The notes under the pieces were generated by a model. That model did no database searches, had not been told where the DNA came from, and saw nothing but the letters and a program-made list of their open reading frames with translations. Both the position numbers and the translations under genes were made by a program. A stretch of DNA of 64,000 nt from Streptomyces acidiscabies (GTDB lineage Bacteria; Actinomycetota; Actinomycetes; Streptomycetales; Streptomycetaceae): positions 558,001 through 622,000 of the forward strand of contig NZ_JAGJBY010000001.1 in the NCBI RefSeq assembly GCF_020010905.1. The letters run 5' to 3'. Positions 24,653 to 31,820 of this stretch are shown piece after piece. Position 1 is the stretch's first letter; each line of letters opens with the position of its first letter.

Positions 24653-25461
24653 CCACCAACCTGCGCTCCATCAGCTACGGCGGTGGCGTCCAATCCACCG
24701 CCCTCCTCGTGCTCGCCGCTCAGCAGCGCATCGACTTCCCTCTGTTCCTGATGGCCAACGTCGGCGATGACTCGGAGAACCCGGCCACCCTGCGGTACGT
24801 CGAGGAACACGCCCGCCCGTTCGCCGCCCGTCACGGCATAGAGCTCGCCGTGCTGGACCGGGTGAAGCGCGACGGCACCGTGGAAACCCTGTGGGGACGC
24901 CTGACCCGCGAGGGCTCCCGCTCGCTGCCCATCCCGGTCCGCATGTCCAACGGGGCCCCCGGTCAGCGCTCGTGCACCGCCGACTTCAAGATCAAGGTGA
25001 TCGGGAAGGAACTGAAGCGGCGCGGCGCAACCGAAGCGGCCCCGGCCGTGATCGGGATAGGGATCTCCGTCGACGAGATCCACCGCGCGAACAACCGGCG
25101 CACCGAACCGCACGAGGTGGTCACGTACCCGCTGCTGGATCTAGGGCTGCGACGTACCGACTGCGCCCGGGTCATCCGTGAGGCCGGGCTTCCCGTGCCG
25201 CCCAAGAGCAGCTGCTTCTTCTGTCCATTCCACCGCCCGGAGACCTGGCACGACCAGCGGCGCGACGAACCCGACCTGTTCGAGAAGGCGTGCCAGCTCG
25301 AAGGACTACTGAACCGCCGCCGCGACGAACTCGGCAAGGACCACGTTTACCTCACCCGCTTCGGCAAGCCACTCCGCGAGGCCATCCCCGACGGCGTCGA
25401 CCTGCTGCCGATGTTCGACGAGGCAGACGGTCTCTGTGACAGCGGCTGGTGCATGACCTGA
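24649..25461 (+). CDS. PP-loop (PAPS reductase/DndC-like) phage protein
   Basis: A 270-residue member of the adenine nucleotide alpha-hydrolase family. The PP-loop is SYGGGVQSTALL near the start. A SCTADFKIK segment and a Cys cluster (SSCFFCPFH) follow, as in phosphoadenosine phosphosulfate reductase-like proteins. Relatives adenylate substrates for sulfur transfer, in assimilation or in DNA phosphorothioation (DndC). No dnd or sulfate genes are nearby, so the substrate is unknown; a nucleic-acid modification role fits the methyltransferase nearby. The start overlaps the initiator stop (GTGA). Confidence 0.8.
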   Translation: MTTNLRSISYGGGVQSTALLVLAAQQRIDFPLFLMANVGDDSENPATLRYVEEHARPFAARHGIELAVLDRVKRDGTVETLWGRLTREGSRSLPIPVRMSNGAPGQRSCTADFKIKVIGKELKRRGATEAAPAVIGIGISVDEIHRANNRRTEPHEVVTYPLLDLGLRRTDCARVIREAGLPVPPKSSCFFCPFHRPETWHDQRRDEPDLFEKACQLEGLLNRRRDELGKDHVYLTRFGKPLREAIPDGVDLLPMFDEADGLCDSGWCMT

Positions 25462-25527
25462 CCAGCCCACCACCTGACCCGCACCGCAAGCCAACCGCCC
25501 CACGACCAACACCCCAGGGGGTATCCG

Positions 25528-26067
25528 ATGACCGCCGCCCTCCACGACCTCATGACCCGCACCGAGGGCCTCTCCTGCCGCACCGACCCTGAGCCGTTCT
25601 TCAGCCCCAACGCCACCGACCGCCAGTACGCCGCCCGCCAGTGCCACGCCTGCCCCCTGCTCCTCGCCTGCCAGCACCACGCCCTCGCCACCGGGGAGCA
25701 GCACGGGGTGTGGGGCGGGGTCGACTTCGAGGCGCGGGCCATGGGCTGCGGCACCGAACGCGGCTACCAGATCCACATCCGCCGCAAGGAGAGCATCTGC
25801 CCGCGCTGCCAGTCGGCGCACGACGAGGCGGTGGAGGCGAACCGGCGCCAACTCCTCGCCGAGGCGCACCGGGCGGGCGGGACGACGCGGGGCTACTGGA
25901 TGCACCGCCGCCTGGGGGAGGAGGCGTGCGTGAAGTGCAAGCGGGCGCAGGCGCGGAAGTCGAAGGAGCGCCGGGAGCGGGCGCACGCGGGCGTGGTGGT
26001 GCTCCCGTCCAGTGATCCACTGAACGGCCCTCAGGGGCCCGTACAGCGCCTCCCGCTCGCCGCCTGA
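25528..26067 (+). CDS. WhiB-like protein with duplicated C-terminal Cys module
   Basis: A 179-residue protein. Residues 15-75 form a WhiB domain: an early Cys (LSCRTDPEPFF), the CHACPLLLAC cluster and GVWGGVDF, which together should hold a [4Fe-4S] cluster and bind sigma factor region 4. Residues 80-155 contain two related units, each with GT.RGY..H.R, an E and a C..C pair (SICPRCQSA, EACVKCKRA). Phage WhiB proteins can interfere with host WhiB regulation; that is an inference here. It starts at ATG behind AGGGGG. Confidence 0.85.
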   Translation: MTAALHDLMTRTEGLSCRTDPEPFFSPNATDRQYAARQCHACPLLLACQHHALATGEQHGVWGGVDFEARAMGCGTERGYQIHIRRKESICPRCQSAHDEAVEANRRQLLAEAHRAGGTTRGYWMHRRLGEEACVKCKRAQARKSKERRERAHAGVVVLPSSDPLNGPQGPVQRLPLAA

Positions 26068-26091
26068 TCCACCAGACCCCCGGAGGACCCC

Positions 26092-26292
26092 ATGGACCCC
26101 AAGTGCCCCGGCTGCCCCACCGGTCGCCGCCACCGCAACCACTACCTCTGCCTCGCCTGCTGGCGCACCCTCCCCGCCTCCACCCGCGGCCGACTCTCCC
26201 GCCGCGACGCCCGCGCCATGCTCCGCCTCCGCCAGCTCCACGCCGAGCTGACCGCCGGCACCCCGCTCGCCGTGATCCGGGTCGTCCCGTGA
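26092..26292 (+). CDS. small zinc-finger-like protein
   Basis: A 66-residue protein, MDPKCPGCPTGRRHRNHYLC followed by LACW, with two C..C pairs separated by a basic stretch, a probable zinc ribbon. The rest is a helical, Arg-rich tail. GGAGGA precedes the ATG. Probably nucleic-acid binding; function unknown. Confidence 0.6.
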   Translation: MDPKCPGCPTGRRHRNHYLCLACWRTLPASTRGRLSRRDARAMLRLRQLHAELTAGTPLAVIRVVP

Positions 26293-26618
26293 CGCGCCGC
26301 TTCACCCACGCCCTCGCCGCCCTCTACGCGGTTGTCGCGCTCGCCGTCGCCCACCTCGCCGTCCGCACCTGGACGGCCTCCGTCCCGTACGCGCTCCTCC
26401 TCGGCGCCGCCTCCGTGCTCCTCGCCGTGGCGATCGCCCACCACGCCTACAGCCGCGACGAACTCCGCGCGGCCCGCGCCGAGTTGGAGCGCGCCCTCCG
26501 CCCCTACACCACCGCCCAAGACACCACCGTCACCGACCTCGTCACCCCGTGCTGCGAGACGTGGTGGACGACGGCCGGCGCCCCGCACACCTGCACCCGG
26601 AAGGACCACCCCGCATGA
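26289..26618 (+). CDS. small membrane protein with soluble Cys-containing tail
   Basis: A 109-residue protein with two adjacent transmembrane helices (about residues 5-25 and 33-55), an amphipathic helix and a tail with PCCETWW and a Cys-Thr-Arg end. It overlaps both neighbours by 4 bp. No family recognised. Confidence 0.55.
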   Translation: MTRRFTHALAALYAVVALAVAHLAVRTWTASVPYALLLGAASVLLAVAIAHHAYSRDELRAARAELERALRPYTTAQDTTVTDLVTPCCETWWTTAGAPHTCTRKDHPA

Positions 26619-27250
26619 GCGCCTTGAGCCGCGACGCCCGAGCCATCGTCGATGCCGTCAACAGGGTGAAGACGGAGGTCGGACGCCTTGCCAACGCCCT
26701 ACAGGCGCCCGTCGAAACCACCCCCGACGGGCCGACGACGCCCACCGACGACGGCCGCGTCACCCGGCTGACTGAGATGCTCACCGGCGTACGACCCGAG
26801 CCCGACACCTGCCGCTCCATCGAGGTCGACGGCGAGACGATCAGCGTGCGCGGCAGCGGCGACTTCACCGAACAGGACGCGAACTTCTTCCAGGAGATCG
26901 TGCGCGCAGCGAAGCGCCGGTATGAGGCCGAGCACGGCACGGCCGACGACGAAGACGAGCTCCGCTGGACCCGCCGCGAGGCACTCGGTGTCCTCCTCTC
27001 CCGCGCCGAACGCGGCGTCCTCACCACCGCCGAGGCCGCCCAGCTCCGCGCCCATATGGAGGCGGAGATCCGCGACTGCAACACCGCGCGCAAGGTCGCC
27101 CGAGGGAACCGCGACCACGTCCGCTACCTGGCGGGCGAGATCGACCGGCTCACCGCCGAGCTGGAGCAGGCGCAGGCCGCCATCGAGCGCGTGCGCGCCG
27201 TGCTGCCCTACGCCGAACAGATCGCCACGACGACCGACCCCACCACCTGA
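26615..27250 (+). CDS. hypothetical helical phage protein
   Basis: A 211-residue soluble protein with long charged helices, including a predicted coiled coil near the end (DHVRYLAGEIDRLTAELEQA). The middle has a short beta-like stretch (RSIEVDGETISVRGSGDF). No domain recognised. The ATG at 26615 overlaps the previous stop. Confidence 0.6.
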   Translation: MSALSRDARAIVDAVNRVKTEVGRLANALQAPVETTPDGPTTPTDDGRVTRLTEMLTGVRPEPDTCRSIEVDGETISVRGSGDFTEQDANFFQEIVRAAKRRYEAEHGTADDEDELRWTRREALGVLLSRAERGVLTTAEAAQLRAHMEAEIRDCNTARKVARGNRDHVRYLAGEIDRLTAELEQAQAAIERVRAVLPYAEQIATTTDPTT

Positions 27251-27261
27251 CCGGAGGACCC

Positions 27262-27474
27262 ATGGACCAGACCCGGACCACCTACTTCATCCAGTCCCGC
27301 CCCGCCACCAGCCAGCCCTGGCAGCGCGCCTCGGGCATCGACGCCTCCTGGGAGTCGAAGGCCAAGGCCCTGGAGCGGCTCGGCTCCCGGCGCGAGATGC
27401 AGCCGACGTGGGAACACCGGCTGATGGAGCGCGTCATCACGGTCACCGAGGGCCCCGCCTCAGTAGAGAACTGA
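27262..27474 (+). CDS. small hypothetical phage protein
   Basis: A 70-residue protein, starting MDQTRTTYFIQSRPATSQPW, with GGAGG six bases before the ATG. It contains a conserved-looking aromatic and basic pattern (WESKAKALERLGSRREM). Function unknown. Confidence 0.5.
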   Translation: MDQTRTTYFIQSRPATSQPWQRASGIDASWESKAKALERLGSRREMQPTWEHRLMERVITVTEGPASVEN

Positions 27475-27518
27475 CCCCGCTGTCGGCCATCCTGAAACCC
27501 ACCAACCGAGGGGGAACC

Positions 27519-27686
27519 ATGCCTCAGCAGCCCGACCCCGACCACTACGACGACTGCCCCGTCAACACAGGTGACGGCCCCGCCTGGGCGCCGCGCAAGT
27601 GCCGGTGCGAGGCGATCAACGCCGAGAACGAGGCGTACGACAGCGAGCCGCCGAACATGTTCGCCATGGAGTGGGGGACCTACTAG
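27519..27686 (+). CDS. small acidic phage protein
   Basis: A 55-residue protein, MPQQPDPDHYDDCPVNTGDG onward, with three Cys in C...C.C form and an acidic composition. A strong GAGGGGGA site precedes the ATG. It is the last gene of this early transcript before a hairpin terminator. Confidence 0.5.
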   Translation: MPQQPDPDHYDDCPVNTGDGPAWAPRKCRCEAINAENEAYDSEPPNMFAMEWGTY

Positions 27687-27699
27687 CCGACGCAGACCA

Positions 27700-27741
27700 A
27701 CGCCCCGTCACCCCGTCCGACGACGGCAGGCGACGGGGCGT
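27700..27741. terminator. hairpin terminator between convergent genes
   Basis: ACGCCCCGTC and GACGGGGCGT form a perfect 10-bp stem around a 22-nt loop. It lies between the end of the early operon and the end of the convergent RapZ-like gene, so it may act in both directions. Confidence 0.55.
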
Positions 27742-27743
27742 CG

Positions 27744-28199
27744 TCACGCGTGCTTCGACGACGGCAGCACCGGCCGATGCACATCCCGGTGGATCAACTC
27801 CACCCGGTACGCGCCCGCCCGCGAGTACTCCATCAGCGCACCGTGAACCATTCGCGCCATCCCGACCGCTCGATGACGTCCGCCCGCGCACCCCGCCGCC
27901 ACCGTGAACTCCGCAGGGTGCGCCTGGTCCATCAGGATGTGCGTGGCCAGCGCGGTGTTATAGGCCAGCGACTCGGCGCCCGGAGTGCTTCGCACATGCT
28001 CGTACACCACCTCGTCGAGGCCGGTCAGATACCGCATCGCAGGATCATGGTGGGGGTTCCGCAGGACGCGGCGCAGGTCGAGGGTGATGTCCGCCTGTGG
28101 GGGCGCGAGGGGGGCGCCTGTCGTCTCGTCGAGGGTTCCGATGTGGCCGAACCCGAAGGAGATCACGCGGAGCAGCGGTTGTAAGTCGATGGAAGCCAT
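27744..28199 (-). CDS. stand-alone RapZ C-terminal-like domain protein
   Basis: A 151-residue protein that aligns with the C-terminal domain of RapZ (the RNase E adaptor): VISFGFGHIG, DITLDLRRVLRNPH, MRYLTGLDEVV, AAGCAGGRHRAVGMARMV and RVELIHRDV match the family signatures SFG..., DvRflpNP, TG.d..V, iGCTGGkHRSV and HRDi. The kinase-like N-terminal domain of RapZ is absent. In RapZ this half binds small RNAs or amino-sugar ligands. A free copy in a prophage might act on RNA turnover. It is transcribed leftward, opposite to the early genes, from an ATG with GGGGG upstream. Confidence 0.8.
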   Translation of the reverse strand: MASIDLQPLLRVISFGFGHIGTLDETTGAPLAPPQADITLDLRRVLRNPHHDPAMRYLTGLDEVVYEHVRSTPGAESLAYNTALATHILMDQAHPAEFTVAAGCAGGRHRAVGMARMVHGALMEYSRAGAYRVELIHRDVHRPVLPSSKHA

Positions 28200-28299
28200 G
28201 CCCCCAGTGTGAGCGCCAGCAGGTCGCCGCACACCCGTTGAGCAGGAGTTTCCCGTCTCCTCTTTCCGTAGGCGCTGAGCGACGCGGGCCAGACGCCCG

Positions 28300-28587
28300 T
28301 CAGTCCTCCGCCGACGGGGCGTCGTCGCGCCGCGACCCCTTCACCACACCCCGAGCGATCTGCGACGCCCGATACCCCGACGTCCCGATCTCCACCCCGA
28401 TCTCGTCATACGTGCGCCCCTCGTCGTGCGCCGAGATCACCGCCTGCTGCCGCACCTCCCGCAACTCCCGGTGCAGCCCGGGCCAGTCCCTGAGCAGCGC
28501 CGACGTCTCCCGCGCCCGCTCCATCGGATCACTGATCGCCTCCAGCGCCCGCAGCGCAGCACGTACCGCCTCAGCCTCGCCCGCCAT
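28300..28587 (-). CDS. HTH DNA-binding protein, likely regulator of the adjacent divergent operon
   Basis: A 95-residue protein with an acidic helical start (EAEAVRAALRALEAISDPM) and a sigma-70-region-4-like HTH in the second half (AHDEGRTYDEIGVEIGTSGY, then RASQIARGV). AGGAGGTG precedes the ATG at good distance. Divergent from the SpdB-like operon across a palindromic operator, it is the natural candidate to bind that site. Confidence 0.65.
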   Translation of the reverse strand: MAGEAEAVRAALRALEAISDPMERARETSALLRDWPGLHRELREVRQQAVISAHDEGRTYDEIGVEIGTSGYRASQIARGVVKGSRRDDAPSAED

Positions 28588-28633
28588 GATCCGCACCTCC
28601 TGACCGGAGCGTAGGGCTGCATGAGCACCCATT

Positions 28634-28672
28634 AGAGGGGTACCCTTCCGATCGAGAGGGGTACCCCTCTCG
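28634..28672. promoter_or_regulatory. tandem GGGGTACC operators between divergent genes
   Basis: A perfect 20-bp palindrome, CGAGAGGGGTACCCCTCTCG (28653-28672), is preceded 21 bp upstream by an imperfect copy, AGAGGGGTACCC (28634-28645). Spacing of two helical turns suggests cooperative binding, probably by the adjacent HTH protein. Confidence 0.7.
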
Positions 28673-28778
28673 GCTGTTCGGACGGGCCGACGACGCCCGA
28701 CGACGCCCCACAACAAGCGAGCCCCGGCCGGGACGGTCATCCAGGCCGAGGCTCTGACCACAGGAGACGTGACTCCAC

Positions 28779-29576
28779 ATGGCTAAGCAGAAGCCTACGC
28801 ACACCGCACCACCCCCCGGCCCCTGGTACGCCAGACTCGCTACCACCGCCGGCCGCCCCGCTGTCCTCGCCGCCACCCTCCTCATGTCGATGCCCGGCGA
28901 GTACCACGTCGCCAAGATGGCTGGCTGGTCCGACCCCTGGGCGTACGGCATGCCGTTCTCCCTCTCCGCGTACGCCGGTATCGCCGCCGTCGTCGCCGCG
29001 ACCCGGCCCAAGGGCGCACGTGGACGCTGGTCCGCCACCCTCGGCGCCGGGTTCGCGATCTGCCTCGCGCTCGCTGCCCAGGTCGTTGCGCACCTCGTGC
29101 AGACCGGGCACATGGACCACAACCAGCCGTGGCTGATCGCGGTCACCTCGATGGTCCCGCCCGCCGTGCTGGCGCATCTCCTGCACCTCGCGGCCACCCC
29201 CGTGCCGAGGGCGGAGGCGACGCAGGCCGCGCCCGTCGTCACCATGGAGCGGACCAAGGCCGCGCCCGTACCGCCGATGCCCGCTCAGGCCCCGCAACTC
29301 CCCGCCGCCGCCCCGGCCCCGGCCACCGCGCAGCAGCCGCCCGCGATCACGTACGCCGACCCGCGCTGCGCCGCCGTCCGCCCGCTCTACGACGCCGGGA
29401 CCCGCCCCTCGACGTCGGCCATGCGCGCCGCCCTCATCACCGCGTACGGCACCGCGCCCGGCGACTCCACCATCCGAGGCGTCATCCGCGCCGAGATCGA
29501 GCGCCACGAACCCCACCTCGCGCAGCTCCCCCAGCTCGCCCCCGCGCTCCCGCCCGCCGCCGGACAACGCCCGTGA
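28779..29576 (+). CDS. SpdB/DUF2637-like membrane protein with C-terminal helical domain
   Basis: A 265-residue protein with three or four transmembrane helices (residues about 28-145) that resembles the DUF2637/SpdB2 spread proteins of Streptomyces plasmids, especially AAQVVAHLVQTGHMDHNQPW and MVPPAVLAHLLHLA. A Pro/Ala-rich linker (about 150-190) leads to a small helical domain (STSAMRAALITAYGTAPGDS) that looks like a DNA-binding HTH. Spread proteins assist intramycelial plasmid transfer; no TraB translocase is present, so the role in a prophage is unclear. Confidence 0.55.
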   Translation: MAKQKPTHTAPPPGPWYARLATTAGRPAVLAATLLMSMPGEYHVAKMAGWSDPWAYGMPFSLSAYAGIAAVVAATRPKGARGRWSATLGAGFAICLALAAQVVAHLVQTGHMDHNQPWLIAVTSMVPPAVLAHLLHLAATPVPRAEATQAAPVVTMERTKAAPVPPMPAQAPQLPAAAPAPATAQQPPAITYADPRCAAVRPLYDAGTRPSTSAMRAALITAYGTAPGDSTIRGVIRAEIERHEPHLAQLPQLAPALPPAAGQRP

Positions 29577-29728
29577 GCACCGCCGCGTTCGCCGTGTTCT
29601 TCGTGCTGGCGCTCGCCGCCTCCCTCATCGGCCTCGCCCTGGTCGACCTCCGCACCATCCCGCCCATCACCGGGACCGCGGCCCTGATCCTCACCCTCGC
29701 CGCGCTCGGCGTGGCCGTCCTGCGCTAG
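29573..29728 (+). CDS. 51-residue membrane peptide
   Basis: Two hydrophobic helices (AFAVFFVLALAASLIGLALV and a second stretch near the end) make up nearly the whole protein. It overlaps the SpdB-like gene by 4 bp. Small membrane proteins in such operons resemble SpdA/SpdB accessory proteins, but I cannot assign a family. Confidence 0.5.
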   Translation: MSTAAFAVFFVLALAASLIGLALVDLRTIPPITGTAALILTLAALGVAVLR

Positions 29729-29736
29729 GACCCCTC

Positions 29737-30252
29737 GTGAACTACGTGACCTACGGCGGCGTGACCGTCGGACTCTGCATCCTCGGCTACGAACTCACCA
29801 TCTGGTGGCCCGGCCTCAAGCCGCTGAGGAAGGACCCCGTCAAGCACGCGGCGCGTTTCCTGCCGTTCCTCCTGTCCTGGTCGTACGGCTGCCTCACCAC
29901 CCTCGGCATCGCCGGACTCATCGGAACCGCCTCCAGCAGCGTCCTCGGCCTGTCCAACTGGCTCGGCGACGCCGCCCTGCTGTGGGGCGTCGGCGAGCAG
30001 CCCGGCCAACTGGCCGCCCGAGCGACCTTCACTCCGCTCTCCGGGCCCGGGTCATGCCTCGTGCTGATCCTGACCGCCGTGTTCATCGCGTGCGTGAAGA
30101 AGGCCAACGACCACGACGCCGGAGTGCTGAAGCGCGGAGCCTGGTGCGGGATCACGCTCGGTACGAGCGCGGGCGTGGCCGGATTCGCGGCCGTCCCGCT
30201 CGCCCTCGCCGCCAACTGGCTCGGCGACAACACGTACGGGCGCATCGGATGA
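29737..30252 (+). CDS. polytopic membrane protein, unknown function
   Basis: A 171-residue protein with four predicted transmembrane helices, including CILGYELTIWWPGLKPL and SCLVLILTAVFIAC. It starts with GTG nine bases after the previous stop and overlaps the next gene by 4 bp, so it belongs to the same membrane-protein cluster. No recognisable family. Confidence 0.55.
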   Translation: MNYVTYGGVTVGLCILGYELTIWWPGLKPLRKDPVKHAARFLPFLLSWSYGCLTTLGIAGLIGTASSSVLGLSNWLGDAALLWGVGEQPGQLAARATFTPLSGPGSCLVLILTAVFIACVKKANDHDAGVLKRGAWCGITLGTSAGVAGFAAVPLALAANWLGDNTYGRIG

Positions 30253-30605
30253 GCAAGGCGAGCGAGGAGGCGGAGGAGCCGTCGCGGGCGTCTGGCGCGT
30301 GCGCGCTGGCCGTCCTCGGCGGGGTGGTGGTGGCGGTCGCATTCGCCATCGACGAAGCGGCGGGCGTGCTCTTCGTCGTCACGGCCGGTACGGCGGCACT
30401 GTGGCGCTCAGCCCGCCGCATGTCCGATTCGTCCGCCACTCCCCCACCGCAGAAGGGGCGCCCAACCTGCCGCGAATGCGCAGGTCACACGCTTCTCGGC
30501 GTGACCCCTCTCGAAGGCCAGAAGGGGATGTCGATCTACACCAGTGCCCCGCCCGACCGGCCCAGCTACACGCACGTGCACATCGCCGAGGGGGTGACCG
30601 ACTGA
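30249..30605 (+). CDS. small membrane protein with soluble tail
   Basis: A 118-residue protein with an acidic start, two close hydrophobic segments (ALAVLGGVVVAVAFAIDEAA and LFVVTAGTAALW) and a soluble C-terminal half containing a CREC pair. It is coupled to the previous gene by an ATGA overlap and to the next by TGATG. Function unknown. Confidence 0.5.
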   Translation: MSKASEEAEEPSRASGACALAVLGGVVVAVAFAIDEAAGVLFVVTAGTAALWRSARRMSDSSATPPPQKGRPTCRECAGHTLLGVTPLEGQKGMSIYTSAPPDRPSYTHVHIAEGVTD

Positions 30606-30682
30606 TGATCCGACGTCTCCTTGCAGCCGCCTACGAGTACTGCGCGAAGTGCGGCTGGTGGGTCAAGGACTGCGGCCACTGA
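30605..30682 (+). CDS. 25-residue Cys-rich microprotein
   Basis: The frame MIRRLLAAAYEYCAKCGWWV-KDCGH starts on the TGATG overlap and holds a C..C...C pattern typical of one half of a zinc ribbon. The coupling to the upstream gene and its position just before a terminator argue that it is expressed. Confidence 0.45.
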   Translation: MIRRLLAAAYEYCAKCGWWVKDCGH

Positions 30683-30713
30683 CCGCTGGCACACCCGCGT
30701 AGCAGACTGGTCA

Positions 30714-30749
30714 CAGGGCCTCGCCGGAATCCCCCCGGGCGAGGCCCTG
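30714..30749 (+). terminator. terminator after the membrane-protein operon
   Basis: CAGGGCCTCGCC and GGCGAGGCCCTG form a perfect 12-bp stem with an 11-12-nt loop. It closes the transcript that begins at the SpdB-like gene and separates it from the lipoprotein gene. Confidence 0.6.
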
Positions 30750-30802
30750 CTGTCTGCCCCCTGTGGCACCATCCACTCACACACTGTCCAAGGGGGGACA
30801 CG

Positions 30803-31273
30803 ATGCGCATCCGCGCCACCATCACCGCGACCACCGCGATCCTCACGCTCACCACGCTCGCCGCCTGCTCCTCGTCCGACGACGGCAAGGCCGCGCCTAC
30901 CACGCCCAGCGTGAGCACCCCGAGCAGCGAACCGAGCCCCGCCGAAGCGTCGACCACGCCCACGTCCGCCACCGGCACCGCCGCCCTGGAGCAGGCCGTC
31001 ACCGCGTACACCGCCGCCTACTTCAAGGGCGACGCCAGCGCGTACGACACCCTGTCGAAGCGCTGCCAGGGGCAGATCGGCAAGGACGCCTACGCCGGGG
31101 TGGTGCAGCAGGCGAAAGCCGACTACGGGGCGCAGACCGTGAAGTCGGTGACCGTGGACAAGATCGCGGGGGACCTCGCGCGGGTCTCGTACGAGGTGTC
31201 GTTGCCCAAGTTCAGCCAGGCCGGGCAGGCGTGGGTGCGGGAGGGTGCGGCCTGGAAGTACGACGCCTGCTGA
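30803..31273 (+). CDS. prophage-encoded lipoprotein
   Basis: A 156-residue secreted lipoprotein. The signal peptide ends in the lipobox LAAC at Cys22, followed by a Ser/Thr/Pro-rich spacer and a small domain (LEQAVTAYTAAYFKGDASAY, then LSKRCQG) like NTF2-type surface domains. It stands alone between two hairpins, outside the early and late operons, which is typical of a gene expressed from the prophage in the lysogen. Superinfection exclusion is a reasonable guess, not shown. GGGGGGA precedes the ATG. Confidence 0.75.
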   Translation: MRIRATITATTAILTLTTLAACSSSDDGKAAPTTPSVSTPSSEPSPAEASTTPTSATGTAALEQAVTAYTAAYFKGDASAYDTLSKRCQGQIGKDAYAGVVQQAKADYGAQTVKSVTVDKIAGDLARVSYEVSLPKFSQAGQAWVREGAAWKYDAC

Positions 31274-31285
31274 CCCAGCACCACC

Positions 31286-31315
31286 GGGCCCCGTCGACCA
31301 GCGTCGGCGGGGCCT
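31286..31315 (+). terminator. weak hairpin after the lipoprotein gene
   Basis: GGCCCCG and CGGGGCC pair around a G/C-rich loop just downstream of the lipoprotein stop. It has no T run; it may end the lipoprotein transcript before the late region. Confidence 0.35.
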
Positions 31316-31325
31316 CGTCGTACCC

Positions 31326-31375
31326 GGCGGATTGCAGCCCCCAAGATCCTGACCCGCCCGTTTTCCGTACCTTCC
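31326..31375 (+). promoter_or_regulatory. candidate late promoter copy 1 (before terminase)
   Basis: An 18-bp sequence, GGCGGATTGCAGCCCCCA, is identical to one before the capsid gene (36500-36517). Downstream, both sites share ACCCGCC and then a TACC.TCC segment at nearly the same distance. The copy here lies 52 bp before the small-terminase start. It is probably a phage-specific late promoter or activator site. Confidence 0.6.
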
Positions 31376-31394
31376 ACGACAGGGAGGTAACGGA

Positions 31395-31820
31395 GTGGCG
31401 ACCAAGATGAACGAGGACATCGCGCGCGAGCGCGAGGACCGCGTCATGCTCCTCCGCACCCGCGACCGCATGGAGTTCCGGGAGATCGCCGCCGAGATCG
31501 GCGCCGACGTCAAGAACACCTACCAGGCATGGAAGCGCGGCCGGGCCCGCCTTCACCAGGAAGCAGCCGAGAGCTTCGGCGCGTACGTCGGCGAGCAGCT
31601 CGCCACCTGCCGACAGGTCGTCGACGGACTGATGCCCATGGTCCGCGCCGGGGGCATGCACGCGCCGAAGGCGGGCGAGGCGATCATCCGGGCGATGGAC
31701 CACGAGGCGAAGCTGCTCGGCTTGTACGCCCCGGTGAAACACAACGTCACCGTCACCGACGAGATGACCGCCCGCGTGAAGGCGCTCGCCGACGAGCTCG
31801 CTGCCCTGGACGACGCGTGA
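31395..31820 (+). CDS. terS: terminase small subunit-like protein
   Basis: A 141-residue protein with an HTH near the start (MEFREIAAEIGADVKNTYQAW) and a long helical remainder with a conserved-looking AKLLGLYAPVKHNVTVTDEM segment, as in small terminase subunits that recognise the packaging site. The call rests mainly on its position directly before, and 4-bp overlap with, the large subunit. The GTG has GGGAGG upstream. Confidence 0.75.
   Translation: MATKMNEDIAREREDRVMLLRTRDRMEFREIAAEIGADVKNTYQAWKRGRARLHQEAAESFGAYVGEQLATCRQVVDGLMPMVRAGGMHAPKAGEAIIRAMDHEAKLLGLYAPVKHNVTVTDEMTARVKALADELAALDDA

Noticed and set aside
24649-25461. Dnd phosphorothioation system
   Set aside because: Only the PP-loop protein is present; no dndA, dndB, dndD or dndE-like genes are nearby.
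28779-30682. Complete conjugation system in the prophage
   Set aside because: Only spread-like membrane proteins are seen; there is no TraB/FtsK-type translocase or relaxase in the window.
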